A stretch of DNA of 64,000 bases, taken from the NCBI GenBank assembly GCA_963921935.1, contig OY998179.1:23495114-23559113 (forward strand). The letters run 5' to 3'. The stretch is from Galeruca laticollis. Its lineage: Eukaryota; Arthropoda; Insecta; Coleoptera; Chrysomelidae. Under the pieces are notes generated by a model. It worked only from the letters and a program-made list of their open reading frames with translations. It did no database searches and was not told the origin of the DNA. A program made the translations under genes and the position numbers. Shown here piece by piece: positions 30,401 through 40,980 of this stretch. How positions within the stretch are numbered: position 1 is the stretch's first letter; each line of letters starts with the position of its first letter.

Positions 30401-32748
30401 CGAAATCAGATCACTTTTCTATTTCTCTGCCCAAGAACATAAATGTAAATCCAATTACGAAAAGAAACGTCTTAGCTATTATAGCTCAAATTTATGATCC
30501 GTTGGGGCTTGTTGCTACAATTGTCATAACAGCCAAAATCTTCATGCAGAAGCTTTGGTTATTGAATTTAAATTGGGACGACTGTTTAAATTTAGAGTTA
30601 AGTAACGAATGGATTCAATTTTCTACAAACATTCTTGAATTATCAGAGTTAAAAATTCCGCGATGTTTAATTAATAATCGCAATATCAAGCGAATTGAGA
30701 TTCATTCTTATTCAGACGCAAGCTTAAAGGCATATGGGTGTTGTATATATTTAAGAACTGTTTATGAAAATAACAGTGTTTCTTGTCATCTAATTTGTGC
30801 CAAATCTAGAGTTTGTCCTTTGCGAACAATTTCTCTTCCAAAATTGGAATTATGCGCATGCGTGTTGTCAGCAAAGGTCACCCATCGTATTTTAGAAACA
30901 TTCAAAAATAACTTCCAAATAGCCAGTGTTAATCTTTGGACTGATTCGCAAATTTCGTTAGCATGGCTACAATCACATCCAAGTAGATGGAATATATTTG
31001 TCTCTAATAGAGTTTCTTTAATTCAAGAACTAACATCCTTGTACACCTGGAGGTACATTCCTACCAAACAAAATCCAGCTGATTATGTATCTAGAGGTAT
31101 GATGGCGCAAGAACTTATTTCTAATAATATGTGGTGGCAAGGGCCCTCACATTTGAAAAATGTTGATTTTAATTTAAATTCATTTCAGTCAAGTGTTAAT
31201 ATTCAGAAAATCCCGGAAGAACGAAAAGTTGTTATGAGTACAACCTCTACTGAAAATTATATGATAAGTATTTTCAATAGGTTTTCAGATTTTCTGAAAA
31301 TACAACGTATAGTTGCATTCTGTCTTCGGTTTAGACATAATTTACAACATAAAGATGATAAAAGGTTTGGTCCTTTAAAAGTAGATGAATTACAACATGC
31401 TTTAAAGGCAACATTGCAAGTTTTGCAACAACATTATTTTTCTCAAGAAAAAGATTTATTAAAAAACAAAAAGGTCCTTCGAAATAAACAGTTTAATTCT
31501 TTGAATCCCTTTATTGACTTGGAAGGCTTAATCCGCGTTGGCGGGAGATTGTCAAATGCTGATCTGCCATTTGCACAAAAGCATCCAATATTATTGCCCG
31601 CTAGATGCCACATTGTTGATTTGATGCTACGGAGAGAGCACCTTAAATTATATCATGCCGGTGCTCAAACCGTGTTAAGTAACTTTAGACTACGTTATTG
31701 GCGTTTAGATGGCCTTAGAGCTGTTAAACGCATAATCCACAAGTGCATCCCTTGTTTTAAATTTAAAGCTAGGTGTGCTGAGCAAATGATGGCAGATCTG
31801 CCTAAAGATCGAATTTCAGTTTGTCGTCCATTTTTAAAGGTCGGTGTGGACTTTGGGGGTCCATTTTTAATTAAAACCTCGAATTTACGCAAAGCCTCTA
31901 AAGTTAAAGCATATATTGCTATATTTGTATGTATGACTACTAAGTGCGTCCATATAGAATTGGTGTCGGGCTTGTCGACAGAACAATTTTTGCTCACATT
32001 ACAACGTTTCATAGGCCGACGGGGTAATCCTTCGGTAATATACTCTGACAATGCCACTAATTTTTTTGGCTCCAGTAACCATTTGAAAACCTTATACGAA
32101 TTTTTTAAATCCAAAAGTAATATTGAGTCTATTGAAAATTTTTTATCGAAAAATGAGACTCAGTGGAAATTTATCCCACCTCGTTCACCACATTGGGGCG
32201 GTCTTTGGGAGGCCGCAATTAAGGGTGCTAAGCATCATCTGATTAAAGCTATTGGTAAAACAGTTCTAAACTTTGAGGAATTTTCGACAGTCTTGGTTTG
32301 CATTGAGAGCATCATGAACTCGCGGCCTCTTAGCATTTTATCAAATGATCCGACTGATTTAAACTCTTTAACACCGGGACATTTTTTAATAGGCGACAAT
32401 CTTTCAGCATTCCCAGACAAAGACTTGAGTAATATTCCAGAAAATCGATTGTCAATGTATCAGAAGTGTATTAAATTCAAACAAATATTTTGGAAGCGAT
32501 GGTCCATTGAATATCTTAATAGGCTTCAGCAAAGGCCAAAATGGACCAATCAAACCCGAAATTTGGAAATTAATCAATTAGTCCTTTTAAAGGAGGATAA
32601 CTTGCCTCCTTTCAGGTGGGCTCTCACGCGAATCATTGAAATTATTCAGGGTTCAGACGGCAAAGTTCGTTTAATTAGAGTCAAAACATCAGATGGAACG
32701 TTTCTTAGGTCTATAGCGAAGGTATGTCCCCTTCCTGATGATACCTAG
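27421..32748 (+). CDS. BEL/Pao gag-pol polyprotein (1775 aa)
   Basis: One uninterrupted frame. The Gag-like region (about 1-320) includes EIVIDKFAGGHQSWNGFYDI. Cys/His knuckles follow at about 325-395 (CLFCKMSNHNMFKC, CPICGEAHNSLLH). The aspartic protease motif ARAVLDSGSQVSLITH is near 503. RT has its catalytic motif TYVDDVLAG near 920. RNase H starts HSYSDASLKAYGC near 1098, with LWTDSQISLAWL near 1178. Integrase has an HH-CC zinc region at about 1400-1455, then VGVDFGGPF, YSDNATNFFG near 1540 and PPRSPHWGGLWEAAIKG near 1590. A C-terminal FRWALTRIIEI domain matches the family. It is cut into gag, protease, RT and integrase by its own protease. No damage is seen, so it is potentially active. 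Confidence 0.93.
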   Translation: MDPDALLLKAHAARRTAKGSITRIENFINANAGNLLHKLEYDTRLELLETSFKKFCESQDVIEGSETDLDKIGDPSDYEEKYCTLKTQLKILIDHSSPKDNATVQGTNQQGHHANSIQNVNVKTEVKSKMPEIVIDKFAGGHQSWNGFYDIFKALVLDNDDLAEIQKLIYLKSNLLGEPQKLISNLPLVASNLSVAIDILKERYENKLANIYVHIKGLLDVPSINKSNSMNLRNFVVTVKQHTECLKNLNVPIAEWDLILVYILSQKLDINTRRGYELERGPTLLPTLDGFLKFVEKRCQAAENLVSPELPRKNSNFANVDKKLSCLFCKMSNHNMFKCFKFKELPLNKRKQFIFSNRFCLKCFAPHHVSQCEWKNCPICGEAHNSLLHAGNSVDYSSKSNNSHNNTINAQQNSSFDSNRGPTNHKQKGYSMNKSSSNSDQASNIEQIQNSEVTQASTSDKLGAQSNTMSSLFINQKSHILLATASVHVSNNNGHLISARAVLDSGSQVSLITHKLAKRLQYPTYNKNLSICGVSGHMQVSEGIDIKLFSKVDPTKTFEVNCSVTNFISSKLPQFPLQTDRLEIPCSIVLADSNYDVPDHVDLLLGADVYYSLLLPGLINLGDNLPILQNTHLGWVVGGVLSPTILSNFITCDQVPSHSLFINFNQIDNLLQKFWAVEDVPQGRILSSEDELSEQIFKDTTKILDNGRFQVDMPFKSPVESSKLGESFSYAKKRFLSLEKRLHQNKSLFDQYSEFIKEYINLGHARYIPLDLKNIHNNHKYFIPHHCVIRNDKVTTRLRVVFDASLKTTSGYSLNDICLKGLVVQPELFDILCRFRAYMLAVVADIEKMYRQILINSDHIYLQNILWRENITDDIKCIELLTVSYGTNFAPYVATRCLVELADMYKKEFPLAAMAIQTQTYVDDVLAGADSFEELCELKTQLIKLLNLGQFTLHKWCSNSIEFMNNFTSETESKNYSINSESNSNKVLGVFWEPKSDHFSISLPKNINVNPITKRNVLAIIAQIYDPLGLVATIVITAKIFMQKLWLLNLNWDDCLNLELSNEWIQFSTNILELSELKIPRCLINNRNIKRIEIHSYSDASLKAYGCCIYLRTVYENNSVSCHLICAKSRVCPLRTISLPKLELCACVLSAKVTHRILETFKNNFQIASVNLWTDSQISLAWLQSHPSRWNIFVSNRVSLIQELTSLYTWRYIPTKQNPADYVSRGMMAQELISNNMWWQGPSHLKNVDFNLNSFQSSVNIQKIPEERKVVMSTTSTENYMISIFNRFSDFLKIQRIVAFCLRFRHNLQHKDDKRFGPLKVDELQHALKATLQVLQQHYFSQEKDLLKNKKVLRNKQFNSLNPFIDLEGLIRVGGRLSNADLPFAQKHPILLPARCHIVDLMLRREHLKLYHAGAQTVLSNFRLRYWRLDGLRAVKRIIHKCIPCFKFKARCAEQMMADLPKDRISVCRPFLKVGVDFGGPFLIKTSNLRKASKVKAYIAIFVCMTTKCVHIELVSGLSTEQFLLTLQRFIGRRGNPSVIYSDNATNFFGSSNHLKTLYEFFKSKSNIESIENFLSKNETQWKFIPPRSPHWGGLWEAAIKGAKHHLIKAIGKTVLNFEEFSTVLVCIESIMNSRPLSILSNDPTDLNSLTPGHFLIGDNLSAFPDKDLSNIPENRLSMYQKCIKFKQIFWKRWSIEYLNRLQQRPKWTNQTRNLEINQLVLLKEDNLPPFRWALTRIIEIIQGSDGKVRLIRVKTSDGTFLRSIAKVCPLPDDT

Positions 32749-32895
32749 ATTTGTGTATTGTTAAATCTTAAACTTTGTCATTAGGTTAGCTATTTTTTAT
32801 GTTTCATGTACTGTGTTGTGTGCGGAAGTTATCTGAAGTGAAGTGTTTTGTTTAAGTTGGAGTTTTCTCCCGGAAAACGTCCAAGGCGGGAGTTA

Positions 32896-33147
32896 TGTTT
32901 AATTTCTAACTTGTCTAACTGCTAACATGATAGCTTAAATATTTTTTCAATTCAACCTTGGAAGTTTTTCTGTCAGTTACAAAAAATGTGTCAATGTCAA
33001 AAATAAAAATTTCTACTTCATAAAATATATTTGATTTTTATCAACGATTCAAGACAATTTGAATGATATCCAATCCTTCCAAGTGAAATAAGAGCTATTG
33101 AAGCTTTATGTGTGTTTAAGGAATAATCGTTCGTTTATTCCCATACA
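32896..33147 (+). repeat. 3' LTR of BEL/Pao element
   Basis: 252 bp, 98.8% identical to the 5' LTR by direct comparison (three differences). It is followed by the second GACAT copy, after which the piggyBac reading frame resumes. Confidence 0.93.
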
Positions 33148-33152
33148 GACAT

Positions 33153-34497
33153 CATAAGCCATATTGTTCTCGAGACAAATCGTTATGCAGAACAATGCAA
33201 GACACGAAATAATCTACCAAAGTCGAGAATAAAACAATGGGCCAATACCACATCAGACGAAATAGAGAGATTTTTTGGAATCATTATGTGGATGGGGTTG
33301 TTTCAGTTACCAAGTATCGAATCGTACTGGAGGACATCATTTTTGTACTCAAATAAGATCAAGTCATTGATGAGCAGAAATAGATTTCAACTATTACTGA
33401 AAATTATTCTTTTCAACAATAACGAAGATGCAATAGAGAATCGACTTCATAAAATAAATCCGCTTATCCAAAAACTTATAGTTAGCTTTCAAGCTGCTAT
33501 TATTCCTCAAGATGAGCTTTGCATCGATGAAACAATTGTCCCTTTCAGAGGGCGTTTGTCATTCAGACAATATATAAAAAACAAACGTCATAAATTTGGG
33601 ATAAAGCTATTCAAGTTATGTGTCAATAAAGGATATACCTATAATCTTAGCGTATATTGCGGGACTGAAAAAACTGAAGGTCAACCAGTAGCGACTAGCG
33701 TAGTCCTTGCACTTATAACCAATTTGTTAGATAAAGGAAGAACCTTATATACTGAGAATTATTACACAAGTGTTTCACTAGCACATACTCTATTAGACCG
33801 GAAAACACATTTAGTAGGGACATTACGTTCAAACAGGAAACTCAACTCCAAAGACGTTATCACTAAAAAGATACAGAAGAATGAAGTTGTCTCAGCCGAA
33901 AGCGACACAGGCGTGGTAGTACTAAAATGGGGAGATAGAAGAGATGTGTTAGTCCTCAGTACCAAACACACAGATGAACTTGTGACAGTGAGGCAAATGG
34001 GTGGAGATGTACAGAAGCCGAAAATAGTGAGCGACTACAACAAATGTAAATCGTTCATTGATCTCTCTGACCAAATGAAATCCTATTCATCGTCCCTGAG
34101 AAGAGGCTTGAAATGGTACCGAAAATTGGCAGTGGAGCTGCTGATGGGTACGGCTTTGGTGAATGCATATATTTTGCATCAAGAGGTTGCAAATGACAAT
34201 ATGCCAATAACAAAGTTCAAAGAAAGTATCATATCAGAAATGCTACATTTACCAACTGAGTCATTCGACACTCCAGCTCCAGCAGATGAACCTCCAGCCC
34301 AACATAATTTAGAAGAGAGTCAGGGTGCTAGCAGAAAAAGAGGAAGATGTGTACGATGTTATAAGACAAAAACTGAAGAGGTCGGTAGAAAAGCTGCAGC
34401 TAATCAAGCCACACAAAGCAAATTCAGATGTGTTGCATGTAAAAAATATTATTGCTTATCGTGTTTTTTCGAAGTACACAAATGTTTTATGAAATGA
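33153..34497 (+). CDS. piggyBac transposase, 3' part with catalytic core and zinc finger
   Basis: Continues the 5' part with SHIVLETNRYAEQ, then FFGIIMWMGLFQLPSIESYW. The first catalytic Asp is in LCIDETIVPFRGRLSFRQYI. The place of the second Asp reads YTENYYTSVSLA, Glu where Asp is usual. The third region FIDLSDQMKSYSSSLRRGLK keeps its Asp. It ends in a Cys-rich zinc-binding region (RCVRCYKTK, then FRCVACKKYYCLSCFF) that is known to aid piggyBac DNA binding. It is open throughout. Only the BEL/Pao insertion and the Asp-to-Glu change argue against past function. Confidence 0.82.
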
Positions 34498-34857
34498 AAT
34501 ACTTATTACTACTATAACTAATTGTTATGTTCATTGGTTTCTCAGATTTATATATTATTTTCCATAATTTAGTGTTTCTTGTTGTTCAATAAAAAAACAT
34601 TTCGTATTTCATACCCACTAACTGAAATCGTGTCCTGAAAAAACTAAGGATAAAATATACAGGCCAAATAAGCTTTTGGGTATGCCAGGCCGTAGTGCGA
34701 TAGTCCCCATAGAGATATACGCAAGGCATGCAGCCAACGTCGATACATGCGGCTGAAATAACAGAAATAGTTGTGTATCAGCCGCGGATACATACGGCGA
34801 TGGAAGCACCGTATCTCGTGTATCCGTGTTGGATACATTCGGCACTCAACGTGTTAA

Positions 34858-35530
34858 TTTACGAAAATAATCCACTGTTTTTCGGAAATTATACGAAAAC
34901 TTAGAAAATGTATCGTTTCATTAGGTTTTATCAATTTGTTTCAGATTCATGATGCATTTCTGTGCATGAGATTTTGAAGAGTTACAAATCGCAAAAGATA
35001 TACCATAAATCAAAACAAACAAATCTTAATCCTAATATCCGGAAAATGTTTCTCATTTTAGTGGTAGTTAAAACAATTTGTTAGCGTACTTGTTAAAAAT
35101 GTTTTTTAAATTTAAGTAGCCACAACACAGTCAACATTATGCACCACTTTCAATTCTTACATGTGTTGGAGCTAGACGATTACGTTTCGTTATGTCATAA
35201 CACAGTATTGAAGGTTTTGACAGTGTCGCTACAAAAAATAATTCATGTTAAGAAATTAATCTTTTCTTAAACATTATATATTGTTAAGTGCTTAAATCGA
35301 AGCACATTCAATTTATAAATTCTATCGGTTTGAATATTTACGATGACTTTGCAAATTTAAAGGATATGAAGGTCTTAAAATTGCCAATACTCTTGCAAAA
35401 GGTATGAATTACTTAGTATCAAAGTGCGTAAAACCATTGAGAAAAGTGTATAAGTAAAATAAATAGATATAAAAAGAACTGAGAGCAAGAAAATTGATTG
35501 TAGTATCTATAAAATCAACGAGTTACTCAC
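34858..35530. other. Intron sequence, no gene recognised
   Basis: AT-rich DNA between the right end of the piggyBac element and the TM6-TM7 exon. No coding motif or repeat structure was noticed. Confidence 0.5.
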
Positions 35531-35731
35531 CTCTTCTTCAATGACTGCCAAATCTTCTTTTTAAAGACGAATATAACGAAAATGAGAACTCCGTACATGG
35601 CATTCGTGAAGTCAGTTAAGTACCAAACGAACGGAGGAGTGTTATGTACCAATTTATCAAATACCCATGATATTAACTCCATAATCCAATTGATACCCAT
35701 GGCAAACATCAGTTTCAAGTACAGGTTGAAC
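35531..35731 (-). CDS. Methuselah-like GPCR exon: TM6-TM7
   Basis: This 201-bp exon encodes 66 codons plus split codons. It opens FNLYLKLMFAMGINWIMELI (TM6), followed by a short extracellular loop. TM7 is WYLTDFTNAMYGVLIFVIFV and ends in the basic juxtamembrane KKKIWQSLKK. This TM6-TM7 layout is the most diagnostic part of the methuselah-like family. The acceptor is GATTGAAG and the donor is GTGAGTAAC. The first base G completes Lys with AA from the TM5 exon. The final AG takes A from the tail exon to make Arg. The next exon lies 34.7 kb away. Confidence 0.88.
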
Positions 35732-36173
35732 CTTCAATCAAATTATATGGTTACTTAGTAGTTTATTTAAATAACGTATTAAAATATATACCATGAAAAC
35801 CGAGCCCTCTCTGTATACTAGGATTTGTAAAAAAATGTAAATAATTTATCAATAGTGATAATTTAATAGCATTTATAACAAAGATCTATAACGAGTATTA
35901 AACTAGTTTTTCACTTGGCTCTTATTCTAAAATCTTTCAGTTTTGCCTTTTTTATAGAGATCTATGCAAAAAACATTATTTATTTAAGTTATGGAGGGTA
36001 GATACTAAAAAAAAAGTTGCAAAAATGTCCAGCTGTACGCAGTAAATAACAGTTCAAAAACCGTACAGAATTGCGCTTGCGTACATACAGGGTATGACGT
36101 GCTGAATGTAGCAAAATAACTTAGTAAATATAACCTCAAAACATTGATTCTGTTTGCCTCTACCCTCCTTAAT
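35732..36173. other. Intron sequence, no gene recognised
   Basis: AT-rich DNA between the TM6-TM7 exon and the left end of the first hAT element. Nothing identifiable was seen. Confidence 0.45.
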
Positions 36174-36274
36174 CAGTGGTATAACAATAGGGTGGCAGGG
36201 CTGGCAAAATGCCACGGGCCCCCGACCCAAGAGAGCGTGAGCTCAAAAATATTTTTTTACATTGTACCTGAGAC

Positions 36275-38036
36275 TACAGTGACTATATACAAGACAGTGG
36301 CGACAATTGGGTATAAGCTCCGCCCATCCGCCATTAGTTTGCTAATTTTGGTTTATTTACATTTGACTACATGCAACCAAATAACCCTTTTTAAAAGGGT
36401 TTTACCACTTTTAAACTAGATTTGAATGTGCAATTTTAAATAAAAGCTCTTTTATTAGGTGAATCATAAAATATTTTTAGAAAAAGTGGACCGATGTTAA
36501 TAAAAATCTTCAAGGATGTAATGTTGTTGCATACAAAATTATGGATGTATCTCTATATACCATCTGATAAAGATATAAGGTAAGTTCTTAAATTCTAGAT
36601 TATAATGTTAAATGTCATGCTAAACAAATAGATACTACAATAAATTGTAATGTGTAGTGTAGGAATATGTACTAGGGAGTCTTTCTTTAATCTATGATTG
36701 CCGCAAATATAATCGGAGCGGAAATAATGCACCAGGCCTCTTAACAATGAATTAGATAGAAATATGCCACTGAGGGATGTTAGTCTCTATTCTTGTGTGA
36801 ATAGGAAAAAATAAAATAAGTAATACAATATTTTAATTTGACTTGTTATTGGGATACAAATTTGGACTATTACGGTTTTAGTCAGAGTTATATCCAATTC
36901 CAGTACATAATTAGGAAATATTTACCCTATGCTCATTTTTTCATCTAATCTGAAATTAATCAATGAATGTCTTTATATGTTACAGACTGTACCTGCAATT
37001 CGGACATTGAAACTTCACCAGAAAAAATGAAACACATACCTCTATAATATTTATGTAATTAAATGTTTTACACTATTAATAAAGAAGATAATATAAAGCT
37101 TACATCTAATATTTTTGGTCACTGCAAGTACATGTCATAATGCCCCAATATTTTTGAATTTGTCTCAGAGATTTTATGTTTAATTAAAAACCCATCAAGC
37201 AAATAAATAATAAAATAAAAAAATGTTCTATTGCAATTATTTATTGAATATTCAAAACAAATTACCAGCAACGGACTTACTAGCTAATTTTTTAGAAGCA
37301 CCCTTACTCTTTTTTGAACTTGTTTTTAATCTGAATACAATGTAGCGTTAAATAATTTTATATTTCAATTTATGACAATCGGGTATTATATTTAGAACTA
37401 AATTTTTTTCACACTTTTTTTGACATTAAAATGTTGCCAATTATCACTTCTGGTCTTAATGAGCCACTGCCTCCTTTAATTCTTATGCAACGTTTTATAG
37501 ATCTAAGAGTGTTTAGAAATAACAAGAAACAACTGGTAAAACTCGAGAATATATTCATGTTTTAATTTAATCGATGAATTCAGTGTCTAAAACTATGCTC
37601 AAAATCCATTGTAAGAACCAAAGGCCAAAATAGATATTTATTTGATTAATATATGTATTAATCACTAATTTTGTTTCTCTAAACCATATATAACAATAAA
37701 AGTAGGTACAGTAATATTAAACTTATCTACTATACTTATAGCTTAACCAAAAACCTCAAGTGAAAATGGTGTATGAAATAATAATTATAGTTCCAAAGCA
37801 ATTAATAATACACCAATAAATAAGTCTTCCGTTCACAACGTTTATGAATAGCACTTAAACACCAAATTTTGCACGAAAACTTTCAAAAACTAAAAACTGT
37901 GGTAAGAACACAATAGAACCAAATGGTAAATAAACAAACATTTAGCAAACTAATGGCGGCCGATACCACGTGACATAGATAACCAATCACTAGGACGACC
38001 ATCATTGTCGCCACTGTCTTGTATATAGTCACTGTA
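36275..38036. mobile_element. Non-autonomous TIR element with 8-bp target duplication
   Basis: Terminal repeats start TACAGTGACTATATACAAGA at 36275 and are mirrored, ending at 38036. They stay paired for at least 32 bp and less perfectly for about 100 bp. CCTGAGAC is duplicated at 36267-36274 and 38037-38044. An 8-bp duplication fits hAT or P superfamilies. No transposase is encoded; the interior is AT-rich without meaningful frames. It sits in the 5' non-coding part of the first hAT. Confidence 0.85.
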
Positions 38037-38372
38037 CCTGAGACCGGTAATTCCCCATCTCTATTCATTTTAGAACGCATCCATTGGCTTCTACATATTT
38101 TGTCGCGGTACGTTGGCAGCGTGGGTGAGCACTGACGATCGGGGATTTCCCCATTTTGTTTTCACTTTTTTCGTGGCGCTGCTGCTGGGGCGAGCTAGCA
38201 ACACTATGTTAGAGGAATTCCGGATTTGATTTTGTTTTATGAAGGCTGCGTATTCTTTGTGTGATTATTTTTAACAATTGGTGATTTGTATAATTGATTT
38301 TTCGTATTTGTGCTTTTATTGAATATTAAAATGGTGGCAAAGTAAAACTGACTGTGAAAGTTAGATATTAAA

Positions 38373-40980
38373 ATGTCTAGTTCCAGAAAATATTTAAGTG
38401 GGAGCGAAAAACGAAAGAGAAAGAGGGAGACTGAAGAAAAAAATAAGAAACTACCTAAAATTAGTCAGTACTTGAAAAATGATGACTTAAATAATGAAAA
38501 GTCGAGTGAACAGTGCTCCAAAAGTGAAGAATTGGACCTTATTAAAAGTATACCAGAATTATCAGATGCAGCACCCAACACCAGTGAAGTGACTATTCAG
38601 ACCCAGAACAACCACAACAGGGTACTAGCAAAAATCAAAGAAAATTATATTTTAGCATTAACAATCTCTTATCAATATCTTCGCCATATGTGACTGATAA
38701 CGGTAATTTTAAAGAGCTAACTGATCAAGTGAAAAGCTTCGTTATTGAAAACGGATATTGTAAACCTAAGGGCCCTTACTTAAAAGATAGTGACAATAGA
38801 TCTTTTCTAGAAAAACATTACTATATTGTTTCCAAGTCTGGCGTGAAACAAGCTATCCTATTATTTAATACTTTAGAAGGCGTATTGTGAACCGTGTTGG
38901 TTATTCGCAAATCGGGCATCGAAAAAATTACAAAATGTTTGGATTGAGGGCTATGACGACTCTAAACATATTGTAGATGCCATACAAAGACACAAGGTGT
39001 CAAAAATTCATCTGGATTCCTGTCTTACGTATCAACAGTGGCGGCTACATGGAACACTCGATGCAGAGCAAGAGTCTATAAACAAAAAAGAAAAATATTT
39101 TTGGCGCCAAGTACTTTGTAGGGTCCTTGATGTTACTCTGACACTTTCAACGTGTAATTTAGCCTTTCGTGGCCACAGAGAAAATGCAGATAGCAGTGAT
39201 CCAAGCTCCAAAGGAAACTTTTTGAGTATTGTTGAGTTATTAGGAAAATACGACCCGATTTTACGAGAATTGTTAAGTAAACCAAAGGGCCAGATAAAAT
39301 ACTTAAGTCCAAAAATACAAAATGAGCTAGTTTCTGTCCTGATTCTAAAAGTTGAAAATGCACTCATAAATGAAATATAAATGCCGCACCATTCTACTCT
39401 ATATTATTCGATACCACTCAAGATATTTAAAAAATTGATCAAATGTGTGAACTTTACTGTTACTGTATGATCGAAAAAGGTGATAATGGGATCCCAAAGG
39501 CACTTGTAATTAAAGAAACATTTTTGAGATTTCATGAAGTTAAGGATCAAACTGCCTTAACAATGTCCAAGCAAATTATTAAATCCATAAGTGACAAAAA
39601 TATTCCTCTAAATAAGTGTCGAGGACAAGGATATGATGTGTGAGTGTATGTGTGAAATTTTGGCCGTAGAAAACTTAGTTCTTAGCCACAAAAATTATTT
39701 AATTTTAATGATCAACTTTATATTAAAATTTGTGCACTTTTAAATTTCAATATAAAGTTGAACATTAAAATTAAATAATTTTTGTGGCTAAGAACTAAGT
39801 TTTCTACGGCCAAAATTTCACACATACACACACACATCATATCCTTGTCCTCGACAGGATATGATGGTGCTAACACAATGAAAGGAACTTATGGTGGAGT
39901 TCAAAAATTCATAAAAGATGTCGAGCCAAATGTTCACTGTGCTGCTCATAATTTAAATCTAGTACTCAATGATGCAGTGAGAGAGGTTATTGATTTTTTT
40001 GAAACAGTTCAACAAATTTATCCTTATATACTAGTTGGGCAGGACGTTATGATGCCCTTTTTGCTTTAAAAGTTCGGTTTGTTGATGTCTAAAAAGCGCT
40101 AACGACAACAAATCTGTTAAATCGCAAATCAGATGAAAGAAATGAAGCTGTTTCACTCCAAAAGAAGATCGAAAACTACAATTTTATAATGTTATTGGTT
40201 TTCCATTGCAAGATCCTACTTACTATCGATGCATCCTCTAAAGCGCTTCAGTCTAAAGCCACCGATCTTTCAAATGCCTTAAAACGTTTGAAAATTTGTC
40301 TAGAAGAATTGGAAAGGTATCGAAATGAATTTGAAAGTTTAAAAATGGAAGCAAATAGTGTAGCAGAAAAATGGTCCATCACCCCTGAATTTTCTAAAAC
40401 TCGTCAGAGGAAGGTAAAACGCCATTTTGATGAGCTTTGCGAAGATGAGCGTCTCCAAGATCCGGAAAGTTTGTTCATAGTGAACATATTTTATCGAGTA
40501 TTGGACATCATTATAAACCAACTGAAATCGCGTTTCCTTCCAATGAATGAAATTGTTTCAAATTTCAGTGTTTTGCAGCATTCCACTTTAAAAGTTTTAA
40601 ATGACACTAATCTATTAAAAAAAGCTCTAGAATTTGTTGAGATATACAAAACAGACATATCTGAATCATTTGCCAGAGAAATTCTCAGTTTTCGATCCAC
40701 TTTTGAAGACGAAATAGAAAAATATTCGTGTATTAGAGACCTTGCTGGTTTATTAATAATAAAAAACATTTTATGTCCTGCAGTTTTCCTGAAGTATGCA
40801 CTGCATTAATGTTATTTCTTACAATTCCTGTGACTACAGCGAGTGCTGAACGATCATTTTCATAACTAAAATTGATAAAAACCTATTTAAGAAACTCTAT
40901 GGGACAAGACAGGTTATGTAACTTGGCTATTATGTCTATTGAAAATTCTATGGCCAGATGTTATAGACACTTTTGCAGAA
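38373..40980 (+). pseudogene. hAT (ZMYM1-like) transposase, heavily frameshifted
   Basis: Fragments in order along the plus strand. The Lys/Arg-rich N-terminus KYLSGSEKRKRKRETEEKNK ends in KKLPKISQYL (38373-38480). A TTF-type zinc region is broken near 38750-39000. LAFRGHRENADSS and GNFLSIVELLGKYDPILREL lie at about 39160-39270, followed by IKYLSPKIQNEL. Then KCRGQGYDG, where the hairpin entered, and GVQKFIKDVEPNVHCAAHNL, the DUF4371/hAT core, at 39895-39950. A C-terminal 206-residue frame (40189-40809) precedes a frameshifted TTASAERSFSKLK-like dimerisation motif near 40840. At least six breaks make it dead. Confidence 0.75.
39638..39855. repeat. Snap-back hairpin insertion that has copied its own target flank in reverse
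   Basis: Arms of about 107 bp (39618-39725 with about 39745-39855) pair almost perfectly around a short loop. AGGATATGAT is present at 39628-39637 and again at 39856-39865. The insert's right end (ATCATATCCTTGTCCTCGAC) is the reverse complement of the hAT coding sequence just left of the insertion. It splits the GQGYDG motif of the transposase. Confidence 0.8.

Larger units (their letters stand above)
26936..33147 (+). mobile_element. BEL/Pao LTR retrotransposon, intact and recent
   Basis: A 6.2-kb element with 252-bp LTRs, a single 1775-codon gag-pol ORF and 5-bp GACAT target duplications (26931-26935 and 33148-33152). The LTRs begin TG and end CA and differ at three positions that I counted, so insertion was recent. 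A GGCGGGAG-containing purine tract just before the 3' LTR (about 32885-32893) fits the polypurine tract. I could not assign the primer-binding site after 27187. No envelope ORF follows pol. It sits inside the piggyBac transposase gene. Confidence 0.92.
26050..34853 (+). mobile_element. piggyBac-type transposon split by a BEL/Pao insertion
   Basis: Carries a piggyBac transposase in two exactly complementary pieces (26328-26935 and 33153-34497) around an LTR retrotransposon with 5-bp target duplication. At the right end, CACTCAACGTG is followed by TTAA at 34854-34857, the expected piggyBac target. Subterminal repeats around ATACATGCGGCTG at about 34735-34760 are mirrored at about 26115-26135 (CAGCCGCATGTATCC). 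I could not identify the left TTAA or a clean left inverted repeat, so the left end (about 26040-26065) is approximate and may be eroded. Confidence 0.7.
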
